Assembly (NCBI GenBank): GCA_017454375.1
Contig: JAFTDB010000030.1
Coordinates: 1-34,544 of the forward strand
DNA length: 34,544 nt
Direction of reading: 5' to 3'
DNA from: Acholeplasmatales bacterium
GTDB taxonomy: Bacteria > Bacillota_I > Bacilli_A > Acholeplasmatales > Anaeroplasmataceae
Shown one piece after another: positions 8,092 to 15,631 of the stretch. The notes under the pieces were generated by a model. It saw nothing but the letters and a program-made list of their open reading frames with translations. It searched no databases and was not told the origin of the DNA. Numbering within the stretch: the stretch's first letter is position 1; every line of letters starts with the position of its first letter. The position numbers and the translations under genes were made by a program.

Positions 8092-9048
8092 TTATCCTTT
8101 TGTTCCGCTTCGTGATACACCACGCATAATATACTTTCTAAATAAAATGAATAATATTAACAATGGTAAAGTTACCATACAAGCGGCTGCCATTTTTAGA
8201 GTTTGTGATGCTTCAGTTGTCGCTGGATAAGTGAAGCCTCCTGAAACCCAGTTACTCAATAATTGCCATTCTTGATCCTTATTAACAAGTCTTGGCCAAA
8301 TATATGAGTTCCATGTACCAATGAACTTAAGAAGTGTAATTGATACGATTGTAGGTGAAGTTAATGGAACCATTACCTTCACTAAGAAACGTAAATCACC
8401 AGCGCCATCAACCTTTGCAGCTTGATATAAGCTATCTGGGATTTGCATCATATTATTTCTTAATAAGTAAATATAGAAAACACTAATCATGAATGGAACA
8501 ATTAATACTGTATAAGTATTGAACCATCCAAATCCATTACCAGAAACTGTGATGTAGTTAGTAGTTGTGAATAATTCACCTGGAATCATCATTGTTGCTA
8601 GTAATAATGAGAATAATAATGTTTTACCTTTGAATTTTAATTTTGCGAATGCAAATGCTGTAACAATTGTCATCAATACACTTAAGATTGTTGAAACTAA
8701 ACCAACAATCAATGTATTAACTAAAACTGTACCGAATAGGTTATTTGCCTTTTCAATAACTAGCTTGTAGTTTACCCAGTTAATTGTTTGTGGGAAGAAA
8801 GTTGGAATTGATTGACGATATTCAAAGTCAGTCTTAAGTGATGTAATAATCATCCAGTAGAAAGGTAAGATAGATGATATTGCAATTAATGTTAAGAAAA
8901 TGAATACTACAATATATTTAACAACCTTTAGGATTGTGTCCTTCTTCTTTTCTTTTTCAATATCAAATCCTAGGGATTCAACAGGAGTTACAGTTTTTGT
9001 TTCTTTTTCAACAACTTCTTCAGGTTGAGTTACTTTTGTTTCTTCCAT
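8092..9048 (-). CDS. CUT1-type ABC permease, MalG/UgpE-like
   Basis: A 318-aa membrane protein with an N-terminal cytoplasmic tail of about 40 charged residues, then six membrane segments from about residue 43. The coupling-helix (EAA) motif is at 209-229 (YQAAKVDGAGDLRFLVKVMVPL region), placed as in MalG-type inner subunits. It pairs with the 343-aa permease to form the channel of the importer. The start has a perfect AGGAGGT site, and the gene lies 12 nt after the first permease gene. The charged tail is longer than usual for the family and of unknown purpose. Confidence 0.93.
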   Translation of the reverse strand: MEETKVTQPEEVVEKETKTVTPVESLGFDIEKEKKKDTILKVVKYIVVFIFLTLIAISSILPFYWMIITSLKTDFEYRQSIPTFFPQTINWVNYKLVIEKANNLFGTVLVNTLIVGLVSTILSVLMTIVTAFAFAKLKFKGKTLLFSLLLATMMIPGELFTTTNYITVSGNGFGWFNTYTVLIVPFMISVFYIYLLRNNMMQIPDSLYQAAKVDGAGDLRFLVKVMVPLTSPTIVSITLLKFIGTWNSYIWPRLVNKDQEWQLLSNWVSGGFTYPATTEASQTLKMAAACMVTLPLLILFILFRKYIMRGVSRSGTKG

Positions 9049-9060
9049 GTTGACCTCCTT

Positions 9061-10092
9061 CTAGTAATGTACTCTCTTCTTGCTGACATACAAGTTGATT
9101 GCTGTAAATATCATAATGATACCAAATAAGATTAATGAAGCTGCGGCTGCAACACCTGTTTGGTTAGTTTCAATGTAACGATAAATCAAACCGACGATTG
9201 TACCCATTTCATAGTCATTATTTGGGCCCATGCTTGCACCGAAGATACCTACTACAGCTGAGTAAGCCTTGAAGCCACCAATGAAGCCTGTGATTAATAG
9301 ATATGAAATCATAGGTGAGATTAGTGGTACTGTTACTCTCCATAATACTGTAGTTTTCTTAGCACCATCGATCTTAGCTGCATCATAATATTGTTTATTA
9401 ACATTTTGTAATGCACTAAATAAGATCAAAATCTTGAATGGTAAGCCTGACCATACTTCGTAGAAGATAACTACGAATCTCATTGCCCACGCATCAGCGT
9501 TGATGTTAACCCATTGAACTTGCATACCGAAGATAGTGTTTAATAAACCCCATGATTCAGCAGTCCATGCACCAGTGTCTGTCTTAACAGGTCCAACTAC
9601 TTGGAACATTGCATAGAATACAGCACCGATTGCCATTGCGTTTGTTAAATATGGTAAGAAGAATAAGCTTTGATAGAAGCTTTGTAACTTCTTAATTGAT
9701 GATAAGGCAACTGATACTAATAAGGCAATTATTGTTGATAGAGGAACTGCGATAAGAGTAAACATAAATGTGTTGAATAAGCAATTCAAGAAATATGTAT
9801 CTTTAACAGCAGTTACAAAGTTATCAAAACCAATACCAGCATCTTGTTGCTCAGCAGCAATTGGGTTATAGCCATTTCTAAATGCTGAAATGACTGTGTT
9901 GATAATAGGCCAGAATGTAAATATTGCCAAACAGATTAGGGCAGGAATCATCCATAGCCAACCTTTTTGAGTCTTTAAGAATGCCCAAGTTTTTTCCAAT
10001 GTTTCATTGAAACGATCTTTAAAAGTTGGCTCACCTTTTGGTTCCTCTGGCGGTCTTGTTTGTGCTCCTTCTTTTAATAATTCATCAGTCAT
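9061..10092 (-). CDS. CUT1-type ABC permease, MalF/UgpA-like
   Basis: A 343-aa membrane protein. A cytoplasmic tail of about 45 residues precedes the first membrane segment (47-70). Five further segments follow, with a 40-residue external loop near 168-205. The EAA coupling motif is at 237-258 (YDAAKIDGAKKTTVLWRVTVPL). This is the UgpA/MalF-type partner of the next permease. Its ATG overlaps the TAA of the ATPase gene (TAATG, 10090-10094), so the two are translationally coupled. Confidence 0.93.
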   Translation of the reverse strand: MTDELLKEGAQTRPPEEPKGEPTFKDRFNETLEKTWAFLKTQKGWLWMIPALICLAIFTFWPIINTVISAFRNGYNPIAAEQQDAGIGFDNFVTAVKDTYFLNCLFNTFMFTLIAVPLSTIIALLVSVALSSIKKLQSFYQSLFFLPYLTNAMAIGAVFYAMFQVVGPVKTDTGAWTAESWGLLNTIFGMQVQWVNINADAWAMRFVVIFYEVWSGLPFKILILFSALQNVNKQYYDAAKIDGAKKTTVLWRVTVPLISPMISYLLITGFIGGFKAYSAVVGIFGASMGPNNDYEMGTIVGLIYRYIETNQTGVAAAASLILFGIIMIFTAINLYVSKKRVHY

Positions 10093-11162
10093 TATCTTAA
10101 CCTCATTTCACTCTCTTTGTTGAATACGAATACCTTTTCAGGTCTTAAATCAAATTTTAATGAATATTTGTCAGATAATTGAACTCCAGAATCGATAATA
10201 CATCTTACTGTAGGTTTAGTTGATTTTTCATGAGTAGCAACAATTGATTTATCTCTACCCATTACTTCAATGTGATCCTTCATTAATGTAAGAACGCCAC
10301 CTTCTTGATTATAAATAAATCCTTCAGGTCTAATACCTACATATACTTCTTGATCCTCATAAGGAACCTTCATTAGCTCTTCGCCATTAACGATTAGCTT
10401 ACCGCCTTTAACTTCACCTTCAAAAATATTGATTGGAGGTGTACCTAGGAAGTTAGCAACGAATAGGTTATCTGGATCATCATAGATTGCTTGTGGGTGA
10501 CCCATTTGTTGAACTACACCAAGCTTCATAACTAGGATAGTATCACAAATTGACATTGCTTCTTCTTGGTCATGTGTAACGAAGATTGTAGTGATTCCTG
10601 TTTCTTGTTGGATTCTCTTAATTTCTTCTCTTGTTTGTAAACGAAGTCTAGCATCTAGGTTAGATAGTGGTTCATCTAGTAATAATACGCTTGGCATCTT
10701 AACTAGGGCACGTGCAATAGCAACACGTTGTTGTTGACCACCTGATAATTCGCTTGGCTTACGTTGTAATAAGTTTTCAATTTGAACTAGCTTTGCTGTA
10801 TCATAAGCTCTTTTCTTAGCTTCATCCTTAGGAACCTTCATGTTCTCTAGTGGGAACATAATGTTCTTTTCAACAGTCATATGTGGATATAAGGCATAGT
10901 TTTGGAAAACTAGACCGATACCACGTTTTTCAGGTACTAGTTTTGTAACATCATCTTCACCGAAGATAATTCTACCTGATGTTGGGTTTTCCAAACCACT
11001 TAGCATGAACAATGTAGTTGATTTACCACAGCCTGAAGGTCCAAGTAGACCGATTAGCTTTCCAGAAGGAATTTCAACATCTAAATCGTTAACAGCTATA
11101 ACTTGTGATTTGGTTTTTTTGTTCTCAAATACTTTAGTTAAATGTTCTAATACAATTTTCAT
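10092..11162 (-). CDS. ABC importer ATPase, MsmK/UgpC/MalK-like
   Basis: A 356-aa ATPase of normal family length. Walker A GPSGCGKST at 41-49, Q-loop Gln87, signature LSGGQ at 139-143, Walker B VLLLDE at 159-164 and switch His197 are all intact. The region after about 240 is the TOBE-type regulatory domain of CUT1 ATPases. It energises the importer formed by the two permeases encoded immediately downstream. The ATG follows TAGGAGAAAG. No feature here distinguishes sugar from other substrates. Confidence 0.94.
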   Translation of the reverse strand: MKIVLEHLTKVFENKKTKSQVIAVNDLDVEIPSGKLIGLLGPSGCGKSTTLFMLSGLENPTSGRIIFGEDDVTKLVPEKRGIGLVFQNYALYPHMTVEKNIMFPLENMKVPKDEAKKRAYDTAKLVQIENLLQRKPSELSGGQQQRVAIARALVKMPSVLLLDEPLSNLDARLRLQTREEIKRIQQETGITTIFVTHDQEEAMSICDTILVMKLGVVQQMGHPQAIYDDPDNLFVANFLGTPPINIFEGEVKGGKLIVNGEELMKVPYEDQEVYVGIRPEGFIYNQEGGVLTLMKDHIEVMGRDKSIVATHEKSTKPTVRCIIDSGVQLSDKYSLKFDLRPEKVFVFNKESEMRLR

Positions 11163-11171
11163 ATCTTTCTC

Positions 11172-11870
11172 CTAAATTTCAAAATCTCTAAAATATCTAT
11201 TGTGAGATGCATCATCGTCTACCTTGTATGTTAATCTAAAATAGCTGGCATTGTAATCATTCTTATACTTTGTAAGTTCAATAAAAGTTCCAAATGTATA
11301 AGATTCAAGCTTACTAATGTTTGATTTATCTACTTGATACCAAACTGTTGGACGATAAGATGTTTTACGTTCATATGTTGAACCATCATCTCTTGTTTTA
11401 GTTTCAGTAATTCTTCTTACAACTGTTGTAATTCTATGTTCAACGCCCATTGCTCTATTTGAAGTTATATTTTCATTTGAGAAATGGTAAGGAACAACTT
11501 TTGATGTTCCATCATAGAATGTTTCTTTAGATGTTTCAGAATTGTAAACTGCTGCTTCACCTTTTTCAAAACTTTGTCTGCTTGTGTATCCTTCAACTAT
11601 ATACCAAAGCTCACAATAGTCATCACTCTTATCTTTTGCAAGCTGTGCACCGTGATAACAATTATCGGTATTTTCGAATGCTAAGAATACAACCTTTTCT
11701 TGTTGTGTACTTGTTCCCTCAAGAATAAATACTGCGTTAGAATTAACTATTACAATTGCGAACACAATAGCTGTTATACCTAATACAACAATGTACTTAG
11801 TTCCTTTGAAACCAACAACTTTGTTCCAAACAAACTTAATCTTTTCCCATATTTGTTTTAGTATTTCCAC
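11172..11870 (-). CDS. Uncharacterised single-pass membrane protein of the nuclease-importer operon
   Basis: A 232-aa protein I do not recognise. It has a 25-residue cytoplasmic N-terminus, one membrane segment (about 26-50) and an external domain of about 180 residues rich in Tyr, Thr and charged residues, with a predicted beta-strand pattern (for example TTVVRRITETKTRDDGST). It starts with GTG (11868-11870); the ribosome site GAGGTGA overlaps the stop of the previous gene. It lies 10 nt before the ATPase gene, so it is firmly inside the operon. No catalytic motif, lipobox or repeat is visible. An accessory role at the outer face (nucleic-acid or nuclease docking) is only a guess from context. 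Confidence 0.75.
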   Translation of the reverse strand: MEILKQIWEKIKFVWNKVVGFKGTKYIVVLGITAIVFAIVIVNSNAVFILEGTSTQQEKVVFLAFENTDNCYHGAQLAKDKSDDYCELWYIVEGYTSRQSFEKGEAAVYNSETSKETFYDGTSKVVPYHFSNENITSNRAMGVEHRITTVVRRITETKTRDDGSTYERKTSYRPTVWYQVDKSNISKLESYTFGTFIELTKYKNDYNASYFRLTYKVDDDASHNRYFRDFEI

Positions 11871-11877
11871 CGCTTAA

Positions 11878-13089
11878 TCACCTCTTCTTTCTAACAATAA
11901 TTAGGACGTTAGTCTTAAAACTTGATACTTTTAAATTATAAGCAACTCCTGAAAAATAATAATCATCTTTTGATAAGCTAGTTTTCATATTTGTGTAAAC
12001 ACCAGCTTTTATTCTATCAGTGTGCTTATATTCTTCTTCTTTTGTTAATTTAAAATCAATAAATTCAGTCTCATTATTGTACTTAATTTCAACTTCTTCT
12101 GGGAAGTCTTTTAATTCTTCTTCAGTTAAATTGCTTAAATCTAAGGCAATTGTTAACTGAGAATAGTAGTCACTACTATATGTAGTCGTTTTCTCTTTTT
12201 TAGGTTTTGGTTTAATTTTGAATATTTTATAAATTAACCATCTTACTCCATGAATTACATAACGTTTACCAAGACCACAATCAGCAATTAAATATACCAC
12301 TGCAAAATATGCGATTATAATCCAAATTGCTTTAGCAGTTACATTGGCATTTCCAGATCCGTAATTGCTATAAGTATAGTGAGCATTTTTGGCTCTAAAT
12401 TCTTGATCTAGTGTTGTTATGTTAGAAGCTTTATTATCTTCATTGAATACATTCGTGAATACATGAACATCTGTGAAGAATTGTGAATTGTAATCAAGTG
12501 TTTTAGTACTTAGATCAAATGACTTATATAAAGCCCCTCCACAATCAACAAACTTTAATGTTTTAATGGATGCTATCTTAGATTTTGGTAAATCTATGAA
12601 GATAAATCCATATTCATCAAGTGTATTATGTGAATCCATTTTACCATCAGCATTTTTATCTCTATCCAAAATAGTAAAATGAACTTCTGCATCGTTTGAA
12701 TCAACAGCGATTAATTCAGTTTTGTTGTTGTCTAGCTTTTCAACAACATATTTGCCTTTAACGTTGTACAAGAAACCAGAATAGCTATCTTGTAAAATGT
12801 ATTTAGATGCATCTGTAGCATTTGGGTTTTTAGTAATTGTTACAGATTCAAATAGTACAATTCCTGAATCTTGATCAAACTTTTGAACAAAAACGTTTTC
12901 ACTATTAAAATAGCCACCAATGTAAATCATTGCTTTATCATATTGGTCATTTGAAAGTGATGTACGAATTGTTGACATCGTTTCACTATAATAAAGCACA
13001 TTTGGTAAATAGAGTGCTAGGAATAAACCTAAAGAGAAAGTTGAAAAGTAATACAATACCTTTAAAAATATTTTCAACTTACGATTCAT
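11878..13089 (-). CDS. Uncharacterised two-pass membrane protein with external and cytoplasmic domains
   Basis: A 403-aa protein of unknown family. It has a first membrane segment at about 8-30, an external domain at 35-250 and a second segment at 254-272. After a basic stretch (KIKPKPKKEK, 291-300) comes a cytoplasmic C-terminal domain of about 100 residues. The external part contains an Asp-rich loop, DRDKNADGKMD (142-152), that looks like a calcium-binding loop. That is notable beside a Ca2+-type nuclease but unproven. It lies 2 nt after the small coiled-coil protein and 7 nt before the 232-aa protein. Two termini on the same side of the membrane suit a signalling or scaffold role; this is inference. 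Confidence 0.75.
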   Translation of the reverse strand: MNRKLKIFLKVLYYFSTFSLGLFLALYLPNVLYYSETMSTIRTSLSNDQYDKAMIYIGGYFNSENVFVQKFDQDSGIVLFESVTITKNPNATDASKYILQDSYSGFLYNVKGKYVVEKLDNNKTELIAVDSNDAEVHFTILDRDKNADGKMDSHNTLDEYGFIFIDLPKSKIASIKTLKFVDCGGALYKSFDLSTKTLDYNSQFFTDVHVFTNVFNEDNKASNITTLDQEFRAKNAHYTYSNYGSGNANVTAKAIWIIIAYFAVVYLIADCGLGKRYVIHGVRWLIYKIFKIKPKPKKEKTTTYSSDYYSQLTIALDLSNLTEEELKDFPEEVEIKYNNETEFIDFKLTKEEEYKHTDRIKAGVYTNMKTSLSKDDYYFSGVAYNLKVSSFKTNVLIIVRKKR

Positions 13090-13091
13090 TT

Positions 13092-13355
13092 TTATTTCTC
13101 TTCTTTTACTTCAGATTCAGCTTGTGCATCCTTTGCGATTTCTGCTTGAATCTTAGCTTCTCTTAATTCTTTATTCTTTTGTAGATTAGCATTGAACTCG
13201 ATCTCACGCTTTTTTAGGTTTTCTCTTTGAGCTGCATATTGTTTTGAATTAAGAAGCGGAATTAAGAAATATAATCCGATTAATAATAAAATTGCTACAC
13301 CAGAGATGATAAAAAATGCAATGTCAACACCACCAAGTGAATTAATCAAGGCCAT
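13092..13355 (-). CDS. Small membrane protein with coiled-coil tail, first gene of the operon
   Basis: An 87-aa protein with one hydrophobic segment (about 12-35, IAFFIISGVAILLLIGLYFL) and then a charged helix of about 50 residues with coiled-coil character (ENLKKREIEFNANLQKNKEL). AAAGGAGTG lies just upstream of the ATG. Size and layout recall YajC-like or small scaffold proteins, but no family motif is visible. It opens the operon downstream of a structured leader and ends 2 nt before the 403-aa membrane protein gene, so it probably works with it. Confidence 0.7.
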   Translation of the reverse strand: MALINSLGGVDIAFFIISGVAILLLIGLYFLIPLLNSKQYAAQRENLKKREIEFNANLQKNKELREAKIQAEIAKDAQAESEVKEEK

Positions 13356-13390
13356 ACAATCACTCCTTTCATTGATTTTAAAATAGAAAA

Positions 13391-13480
13391 AAGGGCACTA
13401 AAAACAAAACCAACTAAATAGTTCTACTTTTAATTCCCTTAAATTCCATGTTACGAGCACCTCGTTTAGAAATATTCTAT
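13391..13480 (-). promoter_or_regulatory. Structured 5' leader of the nuclease-importer operon, possible attenuator
   Basis: Between the predicted start of transcription and the first gene lies about 125 nt of untranslated leader. Going 5' to 3' it has a CGAGGTGCTCG hairpin, an AAGGG segment (13436-13440), an AACTAAATAGTT hairpin and then CCCTT followed by T residues (13387-13395). AAGGG can pair with CCCTT to give a terminator-like stem ahead of a TTTTTT run. I do not recognise a known riboswitch class. Confidence 0.35.
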
Positions 13481-13486
13481 ACATAG

Positions 13487-13515
13487 ATTATAATTTAAAA
13501 ATTATAATAATACAA
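13487..13515 (-). promoter_or_regulatory. Promoter of the nuclease-importer operon
   Basis: Minus-strand -10 TATAAT (13487-13492) lies 17 nt from a weak -35, TTGTAT (13510-13515). The -35 overlaps the end of the long inverted repeat, so whatever binds or forms there could affect initiation. Confidence 0.5.
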
Positions 13516-13608
13516 GTCATTTTTTTACTTATATAATATTGCATATTATATTCACGTTTTTGTTTACGGATGCAAATCATAATATGCAATATTATATAAG
13601 TGACTTGT
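13512..13608. repeat. Long AT-rich inverted repeat between tRNA-Thr and the nuclease operon
   Basis: A perfect 23-bp inner arm (13527-13549) is complementary to 13579-13601 around a 29-nt loop. It is extended by a further 7-bp match (ACAAGTC at 13512-13518 with GACTTGT at 13602-13608), interrupted only by an unpaired TATTTTTT... stretch on the left arm. It sits 15 nt beyond the tRNA-Thr 3' end and abuts the operon promoter. It could end tRNA transcription, act as an operator, or be a miniature element. No direct repeats flank it and no GC-rich stem is present. Confidence 0.75.
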
Positions 13609-13623
13609 CTTTGCATAAAAAAA

Positions 13624-13699
<76 letters not shown>

Positions 13700-13706
13700 A
13701 AAAATA

Positions 13707-13782
13707 TGGTGGAGATTGACGGGCTCGAACCGCCGACCCTCTGCTTGTAAGGCAGATGCTCTCCCAGCTGAGCTAAATCTCC
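13707..13782 (-). tRNA. tRNA-Val (anticodon TAC)
   Basis: A 76-nt cloverleaf. Acceptor GGAGATT pairs with AATCTCC and CCA is encoded. The anticodon arm CTGCCTTACAAGCAG carries TAC, and the T-loop is GTTCGAGCC. It is the first gene of the two-tRNA transcript. Confidence 0.97.
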
Positions 13783-13910
13783 ACAAAACGCTGAATAATT
13801 TTTTAGTTTCCGAGAATTGTGCAATTACTTATAAAAGCAGCTAAATTCAGCTATTTATTTTTGCTAATTAGTTTCAAGTGTTTCAGTAAGTTGACAATTC
13901 TTTTTAAGAA

Positions 13911-13942
13911 AATATAGTTTACTATTGTCAAATTTTTGTCAA
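13911..13942 (-). promoter_or_regulatory. Possible promoter for the tRNA pair
   Basis: The 244-nt gap upstream of tRNA-Val holds two minus-strand TTGACA boxes (13937-13942 and 13926-13931). The best -10 candidates at useful spacing are poor (ACTATA at 13913-13918, 18 nt from the first box). The rest of the gap is AT-rich and otherwise featureless to me. Confidence 0.3.
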
Positions 13943-14026
13943 TGTATGCGTTTTCTTACGGACTTATATTATATAATAATAATCTTTTATTGTAAATATT
14001 TTTTTTGTTTCATTTTCGAAACTAAC

Positions 14027-14053
14027 AAAAAAAGCCTTACGAAAGGCTTTTTT
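14027..14053 (-). terminator. Terminator of the opp operon
   Basis: A stem of AAGCCTT with AAGGCTT and a 4-nt loop is extended by A/T pairing (14028-14038 with 14043-14053), with T-runs on both strands. It overlaps the stop codon of the 106-aa gene. Confidence 0.85.
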
Positions 14054-14372
14054 AATGAATTGTTAGTGCTGTAACTAGGGAAATAACACACATTACAAGG
14101 AAGAAAATAAAGAGAATTTTGGTAGCAGTTTTGTGATTTTCTACCATTTCCTCACTAATTTTCTCTTTATGCTTAATCATTGTGTATTTTAGCCTAGAAA
14201 AATAACTAGCTCTAATATTGAAATATAACAACAATCCTACTGTTGCTACAATCATTGTAATTGGGAATAAATCATTTCTACCAACCGTTAAAACTAGAAT
14301 TAATCCAGTTAAAACAGATACAAGTAAATATGCAGTTATGAAGAATATTGTAAATTTTTGTTTTTTAAGCAT
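14052..14372 (-). CDS. Small membrane protein at the end of the opp operon
   Basis: A 106-aa protein with about three membrane segments (near 9-31, 35-52 and 82-103) and a basic loop between the second and third (RLKYTMIKHKEKISEEM). I recognise no family. Its ATG lies inside the last codons of the ApbE-like gene (8-nt overlap) behind GAAGGAGAG, so the two proteins are translated together. A membrane partner of the ApbE-like protein is plausible but not shown. Confidence 0.7.
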   Translation of the reverse strand: MLKKQKFTIFFITAYLLVSVLTGLILVLTVGRNDLFPITMIVATVGLLLYFNIRASYFSRLKYTMIKHKEKISEEMVENHKTATKILFIFFLVMCVISLVTALTIH

Positions 14373-15576
14373 TTATAGTCTCTCCTTCATAGCCTTCAGA
14401 TAATACTAATGTGAATTTATCAGTATTATGTAATACCTTTTTACCAGATACAATGTAATATGATGAATCATCAATTGCAGTAAGGTTTAATTCCTTATTT
14501 ATGTTGATTTCTGCAGATTTTATAGCTAAATCAACAACACTCTTATTATTCGCAATAGACACAAAATAATTAGATGCTACCTTAGATATACCATCTGCTT
14601 GATCAATATAGTAGGTTCTTCTATTGTTATCTATGTATCTAATATATTTTTGATCATATGAAGAAGTCATAAAATTCTTCATAACTACAACTGAATAAGC
14701 ACCGCTATATTCGATTCTACCTACAGTTATAAATTTAGTATCATAATCAATTAAATTAATGCCAAATTTTTCATTTGCTGAGCCTAAATTACGAGTAAAT
14801 CCATCAGCTGATGTTACATATCCATTTAGGTAATTATTTGAAGCCATTCTATCAGCTATAGCATCAACAATAAAGGCATTACGAAGCCATGATAAATTAA
14901 TAAAATCAGTGATACCTGCAGATTTAGCAAATTCTAAATATTCTGCTGAAATAACTAGATTTATTGTATTGTCAGCTTTGAATTCTAGATGGATATGATT
15001 TCTATCCTTTGCATAGACTAAAACCTCAGCAAATAAAGTCTTTATTGTCTCGCTATAAAGTGGATCATAAGCCTTACTATCTGCATCAGTTAATGCGCCC
15101 ATTAATGAATCATAATAAGTAACAAGTGGTCCTAAAAATATTATATTAGAATCCTTCGCCTTAGATAATGAATTATATAAAAACTCGCTTACAACAAGGT
15201 CTTTATTGTAGTTTCTATTTAGATAATAGATATTTCTTACTTCATCATATGAATTATAGGCATCTAAAGCTTTATATGATGTTTCTAGCGTATCTGAGGC
15301 TAGAGCCTTAATAGCTCTTGATTCAGTGCCAGCATCACCATTTTTACCTAGATTATAATTGACGGCAATTTCCTTATCCGCATTAATTGTACCTGCTTGA
15401 ATAGGGATGCTACTCCAGCCTGCATCAGTATGATTTACAGTGACTAAAATGAAGACAAGACTGCCCACAAAGATAAGGAAAAAAACAATTGCTAAAATAA
15501 TACGCAATTTGATATGTCTTCCTTCTAATTCAATTTGTTCTACTGGTTTAATTCTATCAGTTTTATCTCTTTTCAT
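14365..15576 (-). CDS. Membrane-anchored ApbE-like (FAD:protein FMN transferase fold) protein, degenerate
   Basis: A 403-aa protein with a cytoplasmic N-terminus, one membrane segment (about 24-47) and a large external domain. Order and spacing follow ApbE: SYKALDAYNSYDEVRNIYYLN (100-120 region), VVSEFLYNSLSKAKDS (128-143), a helix like the KGYAVD segment at 232-250, NGYVTSADG (251-259), RYIDNN (313-318) in place of the H-x-x-D-P segment, and VVDLAIKSA (347-355) in place of the usual DALSTA. Asp349 is kept, but the His and Thr of the usual motifs and the GG pair look replaced, so FMN transfer activity is doubtful. ApbE family members normally attach FMN to membrane proteins outside the cell. 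It follows oppF after a terminator and overlaps the next gene. Fold assignment is by eye. Confidence 0.6.
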   Translation of the reverse strand: MKRDKTDRIKPVEQIELEGRHIKLRIILAIVFFLIFVGSLVFILVTVNHTDAGWSSIPIQAGTINADKEIAVNYNLGKNGDAGTESRAIKALASDTLETSYKALDAYNSYDEVRNIYYLNRNYNKDLVVSEFLYNSLSKAKDSNIIFLGPLVTYYDSLMGALTDADSKAYDPLYSETIKTLFAEVLVYAKDRNHIHLEFKADNTINLVISAEYLEFAKSAGITDFINLSWLRNAFIVDAIADRMASNNYLNGYVTSADGFTRNLGSANEKFGINLIDYDTKFITVGRIEYSGAYSVVVMKNFMTSSYDQKYIRYIDNNRRTYYIDQADGISKVASNYFVSIANNKSVVDLAIKSAEININKELNLTAIDDSSYYIVSGKKVLHNTDKFTLVLSEGYEGETINA

Positions 15577-15592
15577 TTTAATACACCTTTAA

Positions 15593-15623
15593 TTGAAAAT
15601 AAGGCTTAGAAAAATCTAAGCCT
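15593..15623 (-). terminator. Intrinsic terminator between oppF and the ApbE-like gene
   Basis: AGGCTTAGA pairs with TCTAAGCCT around a 4-nt loop (15602-15623), followed on the minus strand by TATTTTC. The short T-run suggests partial read-through, which would lower expression of the last two genes. Confidence 0.7.
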
Positions 15624-15631
15624 ATTTATTT

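Noticed and set aside
13387..13440. T-box or known riboswitch
   Set aside because: No T-box sequence and no consensus of any class I know; kept only as an unassigned leader.
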